Positions 35,790-47,620 of a stretch of 64,000 nt of DNA are shown here, in pieces. Under the pieces are notes generated by a model, which was not told where the DNA came from, ran no database searches, and worked only from the letters and a program-made list of their open reading frames with translations. Position 1 is the first letter of the stretch. Each line of letters begins with the position of its first letter. The stretch is from Macrotis lagotis (lineage: Eukaryota; Chordata; Mammalia; Peramelemorphia; Peramelidae). Location of the stretch: assembly GCF_037893015.1 (NCBI RefSeq), contig NC_133659.1, forward strand, positions 13,421,158 to 13,485,157. Reading direction: 5' to 3'. Position numbers and translations under genes: made by a program.

Positions 35790-36640
35790 ACAGTCAGCTC
35801 CCATAATTACCTTCTCCACCCTAATGATCCTCAGATTGATGCCCCCCTTCCCTAGCCTCTCTGCCATCCACCAGTCTTGCATCTCCAACTGCTTGTCAAA
35901 CATTCTGAGCCACATATCCTATAGATGTATGAAACTCAACACTTCCAAAACTGAACTCTTAATCTCTCTCCCTCAGCTTCCCCCAACTTTCTTATTACTG
36001 TGGACGGCCTCACCAGCCCGAGTCCCCGAGGCTCACTACCCACAGTCACCCCATGCTCTCACCTTCCATAACCAAGCTGTTGCCAAGGCTGTCATCTCTT
36101 GAATCTGGACCCTTCTCTCCTCTGACACTACCACTCCCTGGTGTAGACCCTCCTCACCTCATATCTGGGCTACTAGAGTCCACTGTCCACCCTCCAGTTA
36201 GCCACGACAGTGATTTTTCCAAAGTGTATGTCTGATTTCAGCACTTCCCTACTCAATAAGCTCCTGGGGCTCCCTATTACCTCCAGGATCAAATACAAGA
36301 GGCCTTTCCTAACTAGCACCCCCCACCTTCTGGTCTTCACACACTTTTCTCCCTGAGGTAGCTCTGTGGTCCAGGGGCCATGAGGGTTCCACAAACAGAA
36401 CACTGTCAGCTCCCTGCATTTTGTCTGGTGGACTCCCGGGGCTGGAACACTCTCCCTTCTCCACTCAAATGACTGACCTCCCCCAACTTCTGTAAGTTCC
36501 AACTACTCCCACCTCCTTCCATTAATTATTTCCTGTTTATTTTGTCTCTAGACATTAGACTGTAAGCTCCTTGAGGGTAGGAATGGTTTTTTTGGTATCT
36601 CCAGTACATAACCTAGTCCGTGTTACATACTTTAGGCCTC
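35790..36640 (+). mobile_element. L2-like LINE 3' part
   Basis: The longest LINE-2-type remnant in the window. It holds ORF2-end features of L2 ('ttccaaaactgaactcttaa', 'cagtgatttttccaaagtgt', 'ctcctggggctccctattac', 'ccaggatcaaatacaagagg') and ends with 'gactgtaagctccttgaggg'. Several stops break it, so it is inactive. Confidence 0.75.
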
Positions 36641-36960
36641 ACAAAAGCAATGTGCAGATGGCATCTCGTTTGATCCTCACAATTTATCAATGAGGCATGA
36701 TTATTGTCCCCCCTTTGCAGAAGAAACAGACTCCTAGAGATTAGTGGCTTGGCCAGGGTGGCAGAGCCAGAAAGCCAGAGGTGGAGCTTGAATCCAGGTG
36801 CCCCTGGTCTCTTCCCACCTGCCTCTAGTTAACGGGCACCATAGACAATAACATCATCCTCCAAATTTTACAGATGGGGAAACCGAGCCCTGGACCATGC
36901 CACTAAAAAGCACCAGTGTAAGGGTTTGATCCCAGGTCTTTGTCATCCCATGACCCTCAC
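36640..36960 (-). repeat. Two MIR-like SINE relics
   Basis: Inverted copies at 36640-36830 ('tttgatcctcacaatttatc', 'ggcttggccagggtggcaga') and 36840-36960 ('ttttacagatggggaaaccg'). Confidence 0.65.
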
Positions 36961-37344
36961 CTTGTCACATTGCCCCATCCCAAGTTACATTATAGATCCA
37001 AAGACTGGAGCAGCTCTCACATATAAGGACAAATAGTGAAAGGGAGGCTCTCAATCAAAACTGCAGGGGAATCAAGAAAAATTATCTCCCCCTTTCTTCT
37101 CTGCCAGGGTGGGGAACTATGGGTGTGGGACCCTGGCAACACTGTCCAATGAAGGCTGGTGGGAGGGTTAGCCTTCCTGACTTGCTCCCCACCCCCCGAC
37201 TTTATTGCTTTTATAAAGGATGGCTCTTGGGGAGAAGAGAGATGTGTGACAAAATGAAGGTGAGGTGAAAAGAAAGATCCAGATGTCCTGGTTTTTAATC
37301 AGGACCTATAGTACTGAAAAGACCAAGGACTGAGTCAGAAAGTG

Positions 37345-37600
37345 CGAGGAAGAGAGAATGGGAAGAGAGGAAGCAAATGGCAGAAGAAGATTATGATGGG
37401 GAGCGGGATGCCTTAGAGGAAGAAGAGATGTCCCGATGTTGGGGAAAGGAGTCAAAGGCGAGCAGGAAACTGAAGAGAAGGGAAAGCAGAGAACAGGAAG
37501 AAGAAGAGGGGAAAGAAGACAGGAGGTGGAGAGAAGAACTGGACAGAGGGAGAGTAGGAGGGAGAGTGGGGTCCTTAAGTAAGAGAGGGAGATGTTTGGG
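37345..37600. repeat. Purine-rich tract
   Basis: About 255 bases of mainly G and A on the plus strand, with GGAAGA, AGAGGG and GAAGAAGA units and scattered pyrimidines. Confidence 0.85.
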
Positions 37601-37629
37601 GGAGTTGTTTCAATGTCCACGAAAGAGGG

Positions 37630-37845
37630 ATGGTGGTGGTGGTGGTGGTGGTGGTAGTGCTGCTGCTGATGTGGGTCGGTGCTGATAGGAGAGTGATGAC
37701 GATGGTAGCGGTGATGGGTGGGACGGGAGTGAGGGTGGTGATGATGATAGTGTTGATGTGATGATGGTGATAGAGATAGTAATGATAATGGGGGGTGAGG
37801 GGGACGAGGAATGATAATAATGGTGGGGGATGGAAGGGTGGGAGA
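37630..37845. repeat. (GGT)n and degenerate (GAT)n/(GGT)n tract
   Basis: A pure GGT run of about nine units (37630-37656) continues as a degraded trinucleotide zone of GCT, GAT and GGT ('gatgatagtgttgatgtgat'). The 194-codon His/Pro/Ser-rich frame on the minus strand (37306-37890) is its by-product. Confidence 0.9.
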
Positions 37846-37849
37846 GTAG

Positions 37850-38080
37850 TGTATATCAGGAACTACTCTAAGTAGTTTACAAATATCCATTGGATCCTCA
37901 CAACAATCTAGGGAGGGAGATTCTTATTATCCTTTTGTAGATGAGGGAACTGAAGTCAACAGAGATTAAGTGACTTGTCCATGGTCACACAGCCAGAAAG
38001 GATCTGAAGTCAGCTTTAAACTCAGGTCTTCCTGACTGCAGACCTGGAGCTCTATCCACTGCACCCCCCAGTCACCCCTT
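37850..38080 (-). repeat. MIR/MAR-like SINE relic
   Basis: Inverted element: 'gatgagggaactgaagtcaa', 'tggtcacacagccagaaagg', 'ttaaactcaggtcttcctga', 'ctctatccactgcacccccc'. Confidence 0.75.
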
Positions 38081-38334
38081 CTTGTCCCTTCCTAGGAATA
38101 GAGAGGAGGTGAAAAGTTGGCGAGTAGAAGGCAGAGTGGATGACTAGGGCAGAAAATGCTGATGAATGGAAGAACACACTTTGATTGACCCAGAGGTTAT
38201 CTGAGTAGAAAGGGTCCTGGAAGACCTCCAGGATAAGAGAGGAGTCAAAATAAGGGCTCCTTCAAGTGAACTCAGGCTGCAAGGATTCAATTGTGAAAAA
38301 ATCTAAAATAGTTCATTCCATAACACAAAGGTAG

Positions 38335-38530
38335 TCCAGTAAAAGGAACTTTGGATTTGGAAATTATAGGATCTGGGTTCAAATGCCAACTCTGTTGCTC
38401 ACTCCCTGGGGGACTAGGTCACTTCAACTCCCCAGGCTTCAGTTTCCTCACCTATAAAATGAGGGGGGATGGACTTGTTGACCTCAGAGGTCCCTCTTGG
38501 CTCCCCAACCCCATGATACTGAGATCCCCT
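38335..38530 (+). repeat. MIR-like SINE relic
   Basis: Plus-strand copy: 'ggatctgggttcaaatgcca', 'caggcttcagtttcctcacc', 'ggtccctcttggctccccaa'. Confidence 0.7.
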
Positions 38531-38539
38531 TAAGACCCC

Positions 38540-40170
38540 TCCTGGACAAAATAGAGCAGAACATTACAGACAGGAAGTGGAGATGTCTCTGGAAAAGGGG
38601 GGCATTAAATAGTCATGTACCCTGAAATTCACCTTCCAAGTGAATGATGTTGGGCCAAGGAAACTTCTTTTACAAAAATAAAGACAAAGAAGCAGCACGG
38701 CTTCACTTGGCTAAGATGCTTCACTTAGTCTCAGGAAGGTCTGTGTTCAAATCTGACCTCCTGGGACCCCCAGATCAAAGATGGAAAGTGGGCAGAGATT
38801 TCACAGGCTACCGAGCCCAAAATGACCAGCCTCCCTCCATTGGCAGATAAAGAAACTGAGGCACAGAAGTTAAACGACTCCCCCAGAAGTGGGGGGACAG
38901 AATGCTGTGGGACCCAAAGCAACTCTTTTCGATCCCTTAATAGCCACTGACTCATCCGTAAAAGGATTATTAGTAACTCCGGTACCAGCTTTCTGAGGCT
39001 GCTGTGAAGACCACGATGATAACTGTCACTTATTACTGCTGCTGTTCTAATTGATCACGGCACGTCTTGGAAAACTAAAATTGTTATCATGGTCCAAGCA
39101 CTGTGTTTCCTAGTTGTGTAGATCAGTGGTTGTTTTTGCTTGTGGTTGTTGTCGCTTGTGTGGATGTTGTCGTTTTGTTATGTGGTAATCGTTGCTGTTT
39201 TGCTGTTGCTATTTTAAAAAATGTCAAGAGCTACCTTCAAGAGGGAACATTCCACTGAATTTTCTACTTCCAGGAAGAGAATAGGGACAAGCCTGAAGAA
39301 GTCAAAAAGGGCAGCTCGGGGCTCCAATGGAAAGAGCCCTCCCTCCCAGGACCGGGATGCTCTGGCCTGTAATCTGGCCATGCTGGGCTTGGCCTCCCTG
39401 ACCCATCTCTCTTGCCAACTCCAACATGATATTATTAATCTGCTGCAGGTGGAGGGGCTGGCCCTGGTCTGTTCCCATAGAAGGCCTTGGTGGCCAAGAA
39501 GTGAACTCTACTGCACCCAAAGGGGGGAAAACAAAACTTAGTTCTCAGAAATGCTATCCTTATCATGCACCGATGACTCTCCAAAGATGATAAAACTGGT
39601 TTTTTTCCCCTTTAACTACATGCCTGTAAGTCAAGATGCTAAACTCTCTCTCGTCCAGAGACAAACAGAAGAAATTCTATTTTAAGTGGAAAAGGCGGCC
39701 TTGGGCTTTTGGTGGGGATGAGTCACCGGAGTGAGATGGCCAGGATCCATCCACCCTTCCAACAGCACCATCCCAGCCAGAATGGCTTTCCTTCACACAT
39801 GTTTCTATCTTCCCTCAAAACATAAGAAATAAACCACCCAGACTCCACATCCTTGTTGCTCTTCAAGGTGAGTGGAGGGGAGGAGGCTGGAGAGGAAGAA
39901 ATGGGGAAAGAGGGAAGAGAAAGAAAAAGAGGACTGAGATTCTCATCCTAACCTAGCCATCAATTAAGTGGCTTGAGGAACATGGGGGGACTGCCCTAGG
40001 GAGGACCATCTCAGGTGATGAAGATGCCTTCCTCATCAGATGATGCTGCCAGCACTAAACCCAGAAGCTGTGTTGGGGGGAGGAGCTGGCCTAATGAGAG
40101 ATAGAAGGGACTAGTAAACAAAAAAATGATGGGATTCTGAATTTTTTTTAAGCAGCTTGTAAGTCTGATG
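38540..40170. other. Mostly unrecognised intronic stretch
   Basis: Weak MIR-like traces at 38690-38765 (+) and 38840-38990 (-). A TTG/TGTT-rich low-complexity patch at about 39115-39215 precedes a 106-codon frame (39221-39541) with no known domain. A GA-rich patch lies near 39875-39930. No gene is evident. Confidence 0.45.
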
Positions 40171-41060
40171 AACTCAAAGCTTCTTGAGGCCAAGGATGGT
40201 TTCATTGTTGTGTCTCTTCTCTGCCAGCCCCTACTGGGACATAGCACACCAATAAAGATTTTCTGAGGTGTTGGATGTGTGTGATCCTGGAGAAGTTACC
40301 TCTTCTCAGCTAAACATTAGAGGGGGCCCAAAATTGCAGGGCAGTTTTGTGAACTTTAATGGTTGGACACACAGAATGAAGACTTTTGGAAGCCTTGGAT
40401 GTCTACAACTTGCCTCTCGAAGGTATGAGGAGGCAAAGGGCTATAGATGACAAATCACTTGAGAAATGTACACTAATGATTAATAAGGATGTTGAAAAAA
40501 TACTCCATTCCCATCAGCCACACATACCCTCCAGGCCTTGTTTCCTTCATCTATAAAACGAAGAGGTTGGACTAGGCAGCCTTGGAGGTCCTGGGAGGCA
40601 GCAAGGCACAGTGGAAAAGGCAGGGAACCAGGTTCAAATCCTGGCTGCTATTATCTACTTACCTTCCCCAAGTCCCTCAGGCTTTGTGGACCTCACTCTC
40701 CTCATTTTTAAAATAAGAGAACTAGACTAGATGAAGCTTGGAACCTAAGACATCCTTAGCAGGTTTTCTTCTCATTCATTCAAGATCGTTCTCGCTAGAG
40801 TCCTTCTTTTCCTTTAGGTCTTGTTCAGGTGCCACCTTTTCAATGGAACCTTATGAATGGCAGTGGCCTTCCTCCCGAAACACTTTGTCAGTTTTGAGAG
40901 CGATCCATTTTACACAATGCCATCTATATTCAGATATGTATTTGCTTTCTTCCCATCAGAATGAAAGGAATGTTTCATTTTTTATCAACATTTCTAGTGT
41001 CTGGTCACTCTGTCAGCACTTAACAAAGACTTGATTCACTGACGTATTGTCTGATTAAAT
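40170..41060 (+). repeat. L2-like tails with a MIR-like relic
   Basis: L2-like tail at 40170-40265 ('aagcttcttgaggccaagga'), MIR-like copy at 40600-40745 ('accaggttcaaatcctggct'), then L2-like 3' sequence at about 40750-41060 ('cagcacttaacaaagacttg'). Confidence 0.6.
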
Positions 41061-41579
41061 GGCCTTCTCCATCATCAAAGGTAGGAGGCAATGGAAAGAA
41101 TATTCTGACTCTTCTCTACTTCTCACCATTTGTGGGCAGTTCCATGTGGCTGTCCTAAATTACTTGCCCCTCCTAGAACAGAGTTTCCTAAAATTCTTGT
41201 AAAATGAGGAGTGTAGATAGGGTCTCTTGGGTCATCCATGAAACTGTCACTAATAAACAAGTGCCAATAAACAAGGTGGTAGAGAGAGAGTGGTGGACTG
41301 ACCAGAAGTTCTGCCCTTGGACACTGGCCGGGTAGGGAGACACCGAAGACTCAGAAGAGTGGACCCAAAGGAAGCAAATTGTTCTAAATGAAAGTCCTGG
41401 GGAGCAGCAGGGGATGGGAGGAAAAGGTTCTGGGGAGTCCTGGGCAAGTTCTTTCATTTCCCTGGTCCTCCCCATTTCTTCTTAAAATGAGGGGCTTGGA
41501 CCTGGTGACCCCAAAGGTCCCTTCCAACCTTCAACCTACTACCTTTTCTATCTATGATTTCCATGTTATCATGATGGAA

Positions 41580-42040
41580 CTGCCCTCCTCACTAACTCCA
41601 ATGGCTCCCCAGGGCCTTCAGGAGTTTGGCATTCAAAGCTCCCTCCTCCCTTTCCAGCCTTCTTGGTCCCTGGCCCATATATACTCTTGATCCTGTGACC
41701 TTGCCCTCCCAGCTGACCCCTAAACAACTAGCTGCCTCCTCATCTTTGATCACTGACCTCTTTGGCTTCCTTAAGTCCCAACTCAAATCCCACCCTCCAC
41801 AGGAAGACTTCTCCCAACTCCTCTTCATCCCAGTTTTCCTGCTCTTAATTATTCCCTATTGATTCTGCAGGTAGATTGCTTTGTATAATTTGTTTGCAAG
41901 TTGCCTCCCCCATTAGACTGTAAGTTCCCTGGGGCCAGGGACTGTCTTTAACCTCTTTTTGTATCACCACAGCTTGGCCCATGGTAGTCACCTAATAAAT
42001 ATTACTGATGAACTATTTATTGATCGACTGATTAATGAAG
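41580..42040 (+). mobile_element. L2-like LINE 3' end
   Basis: Well preserved L2-type 3' region: 'ctccaatggctccccagggc', 'cttaagtcccaactcaaatc', 'cattagactgtaagttccct', 'gtagtcacctaataaatatt'. The paired open frames here are LINE-derived. Confidence 0.75.
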
Positions 42041-42099
42041 GTAAGAACCTATGGTCAATAAAAGATAAGTCCTAGGGAGTTTACTTAAGACTCAGAGCT

Positions 42100-42270
42100 C
42101 ATATGATTACAGATTAGAGATGCAGAGGTAGAAGGAACCAGAGAGGCCTTCTAATCTACCCTTCATTTTTACAAATGAGAACAAACAAGAGGTCAGAGCT
42201 ATGAAACTACTTGTCCAAAGTCACACAGGTAAGCCAGTGCAAAACAGAACCTTTGTCTCCAAACTCTATG
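42100..42270 (-). repeat. MIR-like SINE relic
   Basis: Inverted pattern: 'gattagagatgcagaggtag', 'tttttacaaatgagaacaaa', 'ccaaagtcacacaggtaagc'. Confidence 0.6.
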
Positions 42271-42896
42271 GGAAGGATGAGTAGACTGACCAGAATACAG
42301 GTCCTATAGAGGCAGGAATTGAACCTGGCTCTCTGTCCTGAATCCCATCACTCCATCCACCATTTCACCCCACTCTGTGTGACTTTTAGTTAACCAGAAT
42401 ACTCAATTAACCAGAGCATGGATTCTCTTGCTATCCTAGAAGCCTAGAAGGATGGACATCAAAGCACATGCACCTCTGTCCTTCCCTCCCGAAGGTGACT
42501 GTCACCCCCCCACCAGGTCACACCCAAGGACAAGTGCAACCACCATCCATCGCCAAATGGAGCCCAGATCTGACCTCTCAACAAGAGAGATACAAGAAGA
42601 CAGTACTCCTGAAATCCTCCATGAGTCCTGAATATTAAAAAGTGACTTGAATCACCTTTGTCATTTTGTAGATGGTAAGTCCCGTATGAGGGGAGAAGTG
42701 GGGGGGAGGGAGGGTCCCAGCAGCCCCAATGGATTCGGGCTCAGATCCTGATGGATCCAAGGAGTTTCATTCAAGGACGAGAATGTGGGGCTTCCTCCCC
42801 ACCCCAGTCTCCTGGTGTGGAGGCTTGCAGGCACCCTGACTACCTCTATTGCTAACTAACAACAATATTTACATATATGATATCCATGATATGATA

Positions 42897-43162
42897 TGTT
42901 TGTCTTTCATTCTTAAAAAGGACCCCGACATCCTGGAGGACATGCCATGACAAGCACTTGGATTGGAGTGAGGTGGGGACTATGCTACGTTCCCAGCCTC
43001 ACTTTCCCTTCCAGAGCCATCTGGGTGACCAGATAGGAATCAGGACAACTGCAGATGGCCCTGGATGTGAGGCAGTCAGGGTAAAGTGACTTGCCCAGTC
43101 TCAAGGGTTTGAATCTGGATTCAAACTCAGGTCCTCCTGACTCCAGTGCTCTGTCCACTGTG
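42897..43162 (-). repeat. tRNA-derived SINE, second subfamily, long copy
   Basis: The plus strand reads 'tgtctttcattcttaaaaag', 'gccatgacaagcacttggat', 'ttcccttccagagccatctg', 'ccctggatgtgaggcagtca', 'ggtcctcctgactccagtgc'. It shows the full 3' part that the copy at 23711-23866 lacks. Confidence 0.8.
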
Positions 43163-43239
43163 AGTGCTTTAGGGTTTGCAAGGTTAACTCTTTTCACCCA
43201 TGGGAACCAATGGTAATAGACCACCCTACAAGAACACTT

Positions 43240-43600
43240 TAAGGCAGGATGATGCAATGACAGGGTTTGAAGTCAAAGTTCAAATCCTGGCTCCTCTTCT
43301 TAGTTTCTGTGGCCATGCAAGAGTCTCTGAACTTCAGTTTCCTCAACTGCAAAATAGGTGGGTTGGGTTAGAAGACCCCCAAGGTCCCTTCGTATGTATT
43401 AAATCTATGACAGTCTGAAGCTGACAGTTTTATTCCTAATAACCCATGAGGTAGGAAGAGCTGTTTTGTGACAGCCTATGTTATAGATGAGGAAACTGGG
43501 TCTCAGGGGTTAAATGACTAGTCCAAGGTCACATGGCAGGACATGATCAATACTATTCAAATACTCATCTCTTTGGCATAAATCTAGGACCCTCCTCCTC
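43240..43600. repeat. Two MIR-like SINE relics
   Basis: Plus-strand copy 43240-43415 ('caaagttcaaatcctggctc', 'cttcagtttcctcaactgca') followed by an inverted copy 43440-43600 ('gatgaggaaactgggtctca'). Confidence 0.7.
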
Positions 43601-43928
43601 ATGTGGAGCCAGAGGCTTTAGACCAAGGGGGGAGGTCAACCTTTTGGGGGTCACAAACCCCTTGGGCAATACACAATGAATAGGCCTGTCTAGGAACTCC
43701 TTCTCAAGAAAATGTTTTGTTGCCTACATTCCTCATTGAAAGACTTGCTATATTTCAGTTAGAATTAAATTTTTAAAAAAGGATGTGATGTCTTTCCCAT
43801 TCAAGTGTCCAGCCCCCACAAAACCTCTGCACATGCTCCAAGTTAAGAACCTCTGCTTTGAAGGATATATCCTGCTAAATCATCATTCTGTGGCCAAGGA
43901 TCAAATCATTTATTAAGTATCTGCTAGG

Positions 43929-44170
43929 AGCCAGGTAGATGGCTAGATGGCTCGGTGGATGGAGTCCTGGATCTGGATTCAGAAAGACCCTCAGATCTCG
44001 ACTAACTGTGTAACCCTGGCCAATTCACGTCACCCTGTTTGCCTTAGTTTCCTCATTTGTAAAATGAGCTGGAGAAGAAAAAGGCAAATCACTCTAGTAT
44101 CTTGGCCAAGAAAAACTCAAAATGGGGTCCCAGAGAGTTAACATGACTGAAAAAGGACTGAACAACAACA
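43929..44170 (+). repeat. RTE-tail tRNA SINE
   Basis: Near full-length: head 'gatggctcggtggatggagt', body 'tgtgtaaccctggccaattc', core 'agtttcctcatttgtaaaat', RTE tail 'caaatcactctagtatcttg' and end 'aaaaggactgaacaacaaca'. Confidence 0.88.
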
Positions 44171-44599
44171 TGCCAGCAGAAAGCTTCTCCTAAAGAACCA
44201 GAATAAGAAAAGACTTGGCTTGGACCCAAAGAGGAATCAGCTTGGGAAAGGTCCCTCCCTCCTTTCTTTGCTGAGGTGGGAGCCTGAATTTGACACCCCC
44301 CACCCCAGGATGGCAGATTGGCTAATGTGCTGCTGAGTCCTTTCAGTCTTTTTTATAGGAAAGGGAGAGATTTAATAAGACTCAGAGGGGAGTGAAAACA
44401 AAAGATATCAATTTTCAACTGCCGACTTCAAAATTGTACAGCTCTCAAGCCTATTTACTGTTGGCCACTCAGAAACCTGGATTTCCAAGCTCTTGTTTCC
44501 AAGGAAGCAGAATGAGCTTGCATTGGTACCAAAGTCTTCAAGTCGCAAGGTACAAATTATTTCTTAAGTTGGGAACAAAATTAATTTTAAACAAATAAG

Positions 44600-45040
44600 A
44601 GGAAATGCCCCCTGCCTGTTCTGGACGTACTCCAAGCCTCCATCCACCTCTGGGAATCAGGGTCAGGGCTCCCCCTCCTCCCAGGAAGGCCCCTCCTCAT
44701 TCCTCCTATCACCCCCCTCCAGTGGGAGAGTCCTCTTCACTTCAATTTTTCATGAACTCTACTTAGGTAATGACATTGAATCTCCCTAGTGGAATGGAAG
44801 CTTCCAGAGGACAGGGGCTGGTTTGTTTATCCTTGAGATTAGATCTCAAGAAGAGCTTCCCCCCACCCCAAGCTGGAAGGAAAGATGAACACATTATCTC
44901 CAGCCAGAGCCGGGTCAGCCCGCCTTGGGCAGCCCAGTGGGTCATGGTTTCTGGCCATGGTGTGGACAGCCAGATGACAGGTCGTGCCAGGGACACCACT
45001 CCAGACTAAATGCTTAACAAGTATTTGCTGGTCTCTGTTA
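44600..45040 (+). repeat. L2-like LINE 3' end
   Basis: Diverged L2-type tail: 'ccaggaaggcccctcctcat', 'ggaatggaagcttccagagg', 'aatgcttaacaagtatttgc'. Confidence 0.6.
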
Positions 45041-45389
45041 TTTCCTTTCCAGAGAAGATAAGCTCCCAGAAGGGGGAAACCATCCCTTGGTCATCCCTAG
45101 CCCAATACCTGCCAATGGATGCATCAAACTAAGATGACTCTCAAAGTCATCAGCTTCCTCCTCCCACCCTTCCAGGCAAACAACTTTGTCTGCAGAAAAT
45201 ATCATTTTCTGAAGAATTTTCTGTTGTTTTCCAGCTTAGCAATTCAGTTTAGAAGGGAGGCAGAATGAGGGCTGTGTAGACACCAGAAGCCTGGCCCGAA
45301 GCACTATTCAATGAGTCATGGATTGGTAAATCTGAGATTCTTCAAGTCAGAAGTCGGAATATAACTAAGTTTCGCCCCCACCCCCCTTC

Positions 45390-45745
45390 AACCTGTCATG
45401 CCCACAACTGCCAAGCTGCTATTCCTAAAGCCAGCATCTGATCATGTCATCCCAGCCCCAAGAAACTCCAGGGGATCCCCCTGATTGGCAGGCGAAGCCT
45501 CTCCCCGTCTGGCTCCATATTGATTGCACATTGCCATCTCCCTGAAGCTCTATCTCCTTTCAAGACTAGGGTCAGGTGGCTCCTTCTATGAGGTCTCTCC
45601 TCCCCCTTTGCATTTACTTGGTTTATATTTTGAATTGACTTATGCTTCTTATATTCCTTTCTCCTCTTCCCCCATTTTGGCATGCAAGCTGCCCATATGC
45701 CAGACCCATAGAAGGGACTCAATCACTTATTGAGTTGGGTGTGAT
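45390..45745 (+). mobile_element. L2-like LINE 3' end
   Basis: Contains 'gcatctgatcatgtcatccc', 'gatccccctgattggcaggc' and 'ccagacccatagaagggact', matching the 3' region of L2-type elements. Confidence 0.65.
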
Positions 45746-45873
45746 AACACCTAAGTTGGCACTAATGGGTGAGCCCCTGGGAGCAGAGAGCCATCATGTG
45801 AGGGTCAACCAGTCTGGAACAGATCAAAACTTCGGGAAGGGTCCAACAGCAATGAGATGATGTACCAAAGGGC

Positions 45874-46031
45874 TTTTTTTTTTAGTTTTTTTAAATTTAT
45901 TTAAGGCAATGGGGTCAAGAGTGACTTGCCCAAGGTCACACAGCTAGGTAATTATTAAGTTTCTGAGGTCAGATCAGGTCCTCCTGACTCCAGAGCCAGT
46001 GCTCCATCCACTGTGCCACCTAGCTGCCCCC
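45874..46031 (-). mobile_element. MAR1/WSINE-like SINE
   Basis: Inverted full-length copy: T-rich start, 'aaggcaatggggtcaagagt', 'ggtcacacagctaggtaatt', 'ccactgtgccacctagctgc'. Flanks TACCAAAGGG (45863-45872) and TACCAAGGGA (46032-46041) suggest a short target-site duplication. Confidence 0.9.
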
Positions 46032-46092
46032 TACCAAGGGACTTTGATGCCCTTTCAGTCTAGGGGAAGGGGAAGAGGGAGACCCAGTTTCC

Positions 46093-46122
46093 AAAATAAA
46101 TAAACAATAAATAAATAAATAA
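46093..46122. repeat. (AAAT)n microsatellite
   Basis: Imperfect AAAT/AATA run close to an inverted SINE. Confidence 0.85.
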
Positions 46123-46654
46123 CTTGGTGGGCAAATGGCCAAGAAAAAGAACATCTCAAAATGGATTGTAGAGCCAAAGGCCCTTCCACCTCAAATTCCA
46201 GCATAGCAATCACTTAGTATTCAAAGTTCACTGTACATTACTTTCATGAATCAGTGTCAGTTTTGTCATAATCCCATCTACAGGCAGAGTGCCCAGCCAT
46301 CATCAGTACTTAACAAATGTTGTCTGATTAACTGATTTTTTGGAATAAAACTAGTCTCAGAATGTCCCTTTCCTCTAGTTCTCATGCCAACCTTTTCCTC
46401 TTCTGTCATGGTAAGGCACCCCAAGGATGCTTTAGCTACAGCTTTGAAAGCCTGGGAGGAGGGGTTCAGTACAAAAGAAAACCTCATCCCAAGTTTGTAG
46501 ACACTGGTGAAGTGGTTGAAGGTCTAGGGTGGAAGGAGGCAGGTAGAGAAGCAACCATTGTCATAGTTCTGAAAAAGAACTTAACAAGCCATCTAAAAAA
46601 CAGAAAAATAGATCCCAAAACTCCTCATGCACGAAGATGAAATTTGGTCCAAGG

Positions 46655-46900
46655 CTTAGAACACTAGGTTTGTGTTATCAAGACCTGGTTCAAACCCTTC
46701 TTCAACACTTACTACCAGCTATTCAAAATCCAGATCTCTGAGGCTCAATGCCCTAATCTGTAAAATGGTGATGATGATGATGATGATACTAGCCATCTCA
46801 TTTTATAGATAAGGACAAAGTCACTTTCTCCAAGAGAAATCAGGTAGTAATTGCCAGAGGCACCCAGGTCCCACCATCTTAAGCCAGTGTTTATTGTGCC
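46655..46900. repeat. MIR-like relics with (GAT)n
   Basis: A plus-strand MIR-like copy ('ttcttcaacacttactacca') carries a GAT run at 46769-46787 in its tail. An inverted fragment at 46795-46900 follows. Confidence 0.6.
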
Positions 46901-46994
46901 ACCCAAACCTACCATGGGCATGACTCTGAACAAAATACTCAACTTGTCAGAAGTCTCATCTGCAAAATGGGGGGTAATAATTATAGTCATTCCA

Positions 46995-47125
46995 GTAGGT
47001 TTTGGGGAGTCTCAAAAAAAGACAATGGATAATCAAACAATCTGTGGAAATGGCAAGCTACTCTAGTATCTCTACCAAGAAAACTCCAAATGAGGTCATA
47101 AATGGGACAAGACTGAAGCAACTCA
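46995..47125 (+). repeat. RTE-tail SINE fragment
   Basis: Only the RTE-like tail is left: 'gtggaaatggcaagctactc', 'gaaaactccaaatgaggtca', 'ggacaagactgaagcaactc'. Confidence 0.65.
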
Positions 47126-47265
47126 ACAAGACTCTGATAAGCTAATGAAGGATGTCAAGGAAGCCTTGGGCAATGAGTATGGGAAAACCTAAGGACCCTT
47201 CTCAGATCAGATTTTCTTTTAATGTACAAAATTCAGGATTCAGGATTACAAATTACTGTACACAT

Positions 47266-47275
47266 TGAGAGAGAC

Positions 47276-47307
<32 letters not shown>
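47266..47307. repeat. (GA)n microsatellite
   Basis: GA dinucleotide run with GACA interruptions, about 21 units. Confidence 0.95.
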
Positions 47308-47310
<3 letters not shown>

Positions 47311-47379
47311 TCAAGTTCCCTGAACTAAGGTAGAGTAGCAGAATAGTCAAGGGGCAATAATGAAGAAGAAAAGCAACAC

Positions 47380-47620
47380 ACTCCTTCTCCAGCATCCAAG
47401 CATTTTTCTCCATGCCTGGAAGGCCCTCCCTCCTCATCTCAGTCTTCAAGTCCCAGCTAAAATCCTACCTTGTACAAAGTCTTCATGTTCTTTCTCCCAC
47501 TAAATTGTGGGTTCCTTGAGAACAAGGACTGGTTTTTTTTTCCTGTTTTGTTTTGGTTTTGCCTTTCTTTACATTGAGTACAGTGTCTGGTTCAGATTGA
47601 CTATTTGTTTTTAAAGAATT
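47380..47620 (+). repeat. L2-like LINE 3' end
   Basis: Contains 'atgcctggaaggccctccct', 'tcttcaagtcccagctaaaa' and 'gtgggttccttgagaacaag'. Confidence 0.65.

Noticed and set aside
37306..37890. 194-codon open frame on the minus strand, rich in His, Pro and Ser
   Set aside because: It is the complement of GA, GGT and GAT low-complexity DNA. It has no domain, no splice context and a composition fixed by the repeats.
41388..41862. Two plus-strand frames of 78-100 codons
   Set aside because: They mostly overlap the L2-like 3' end at 41580-42040.
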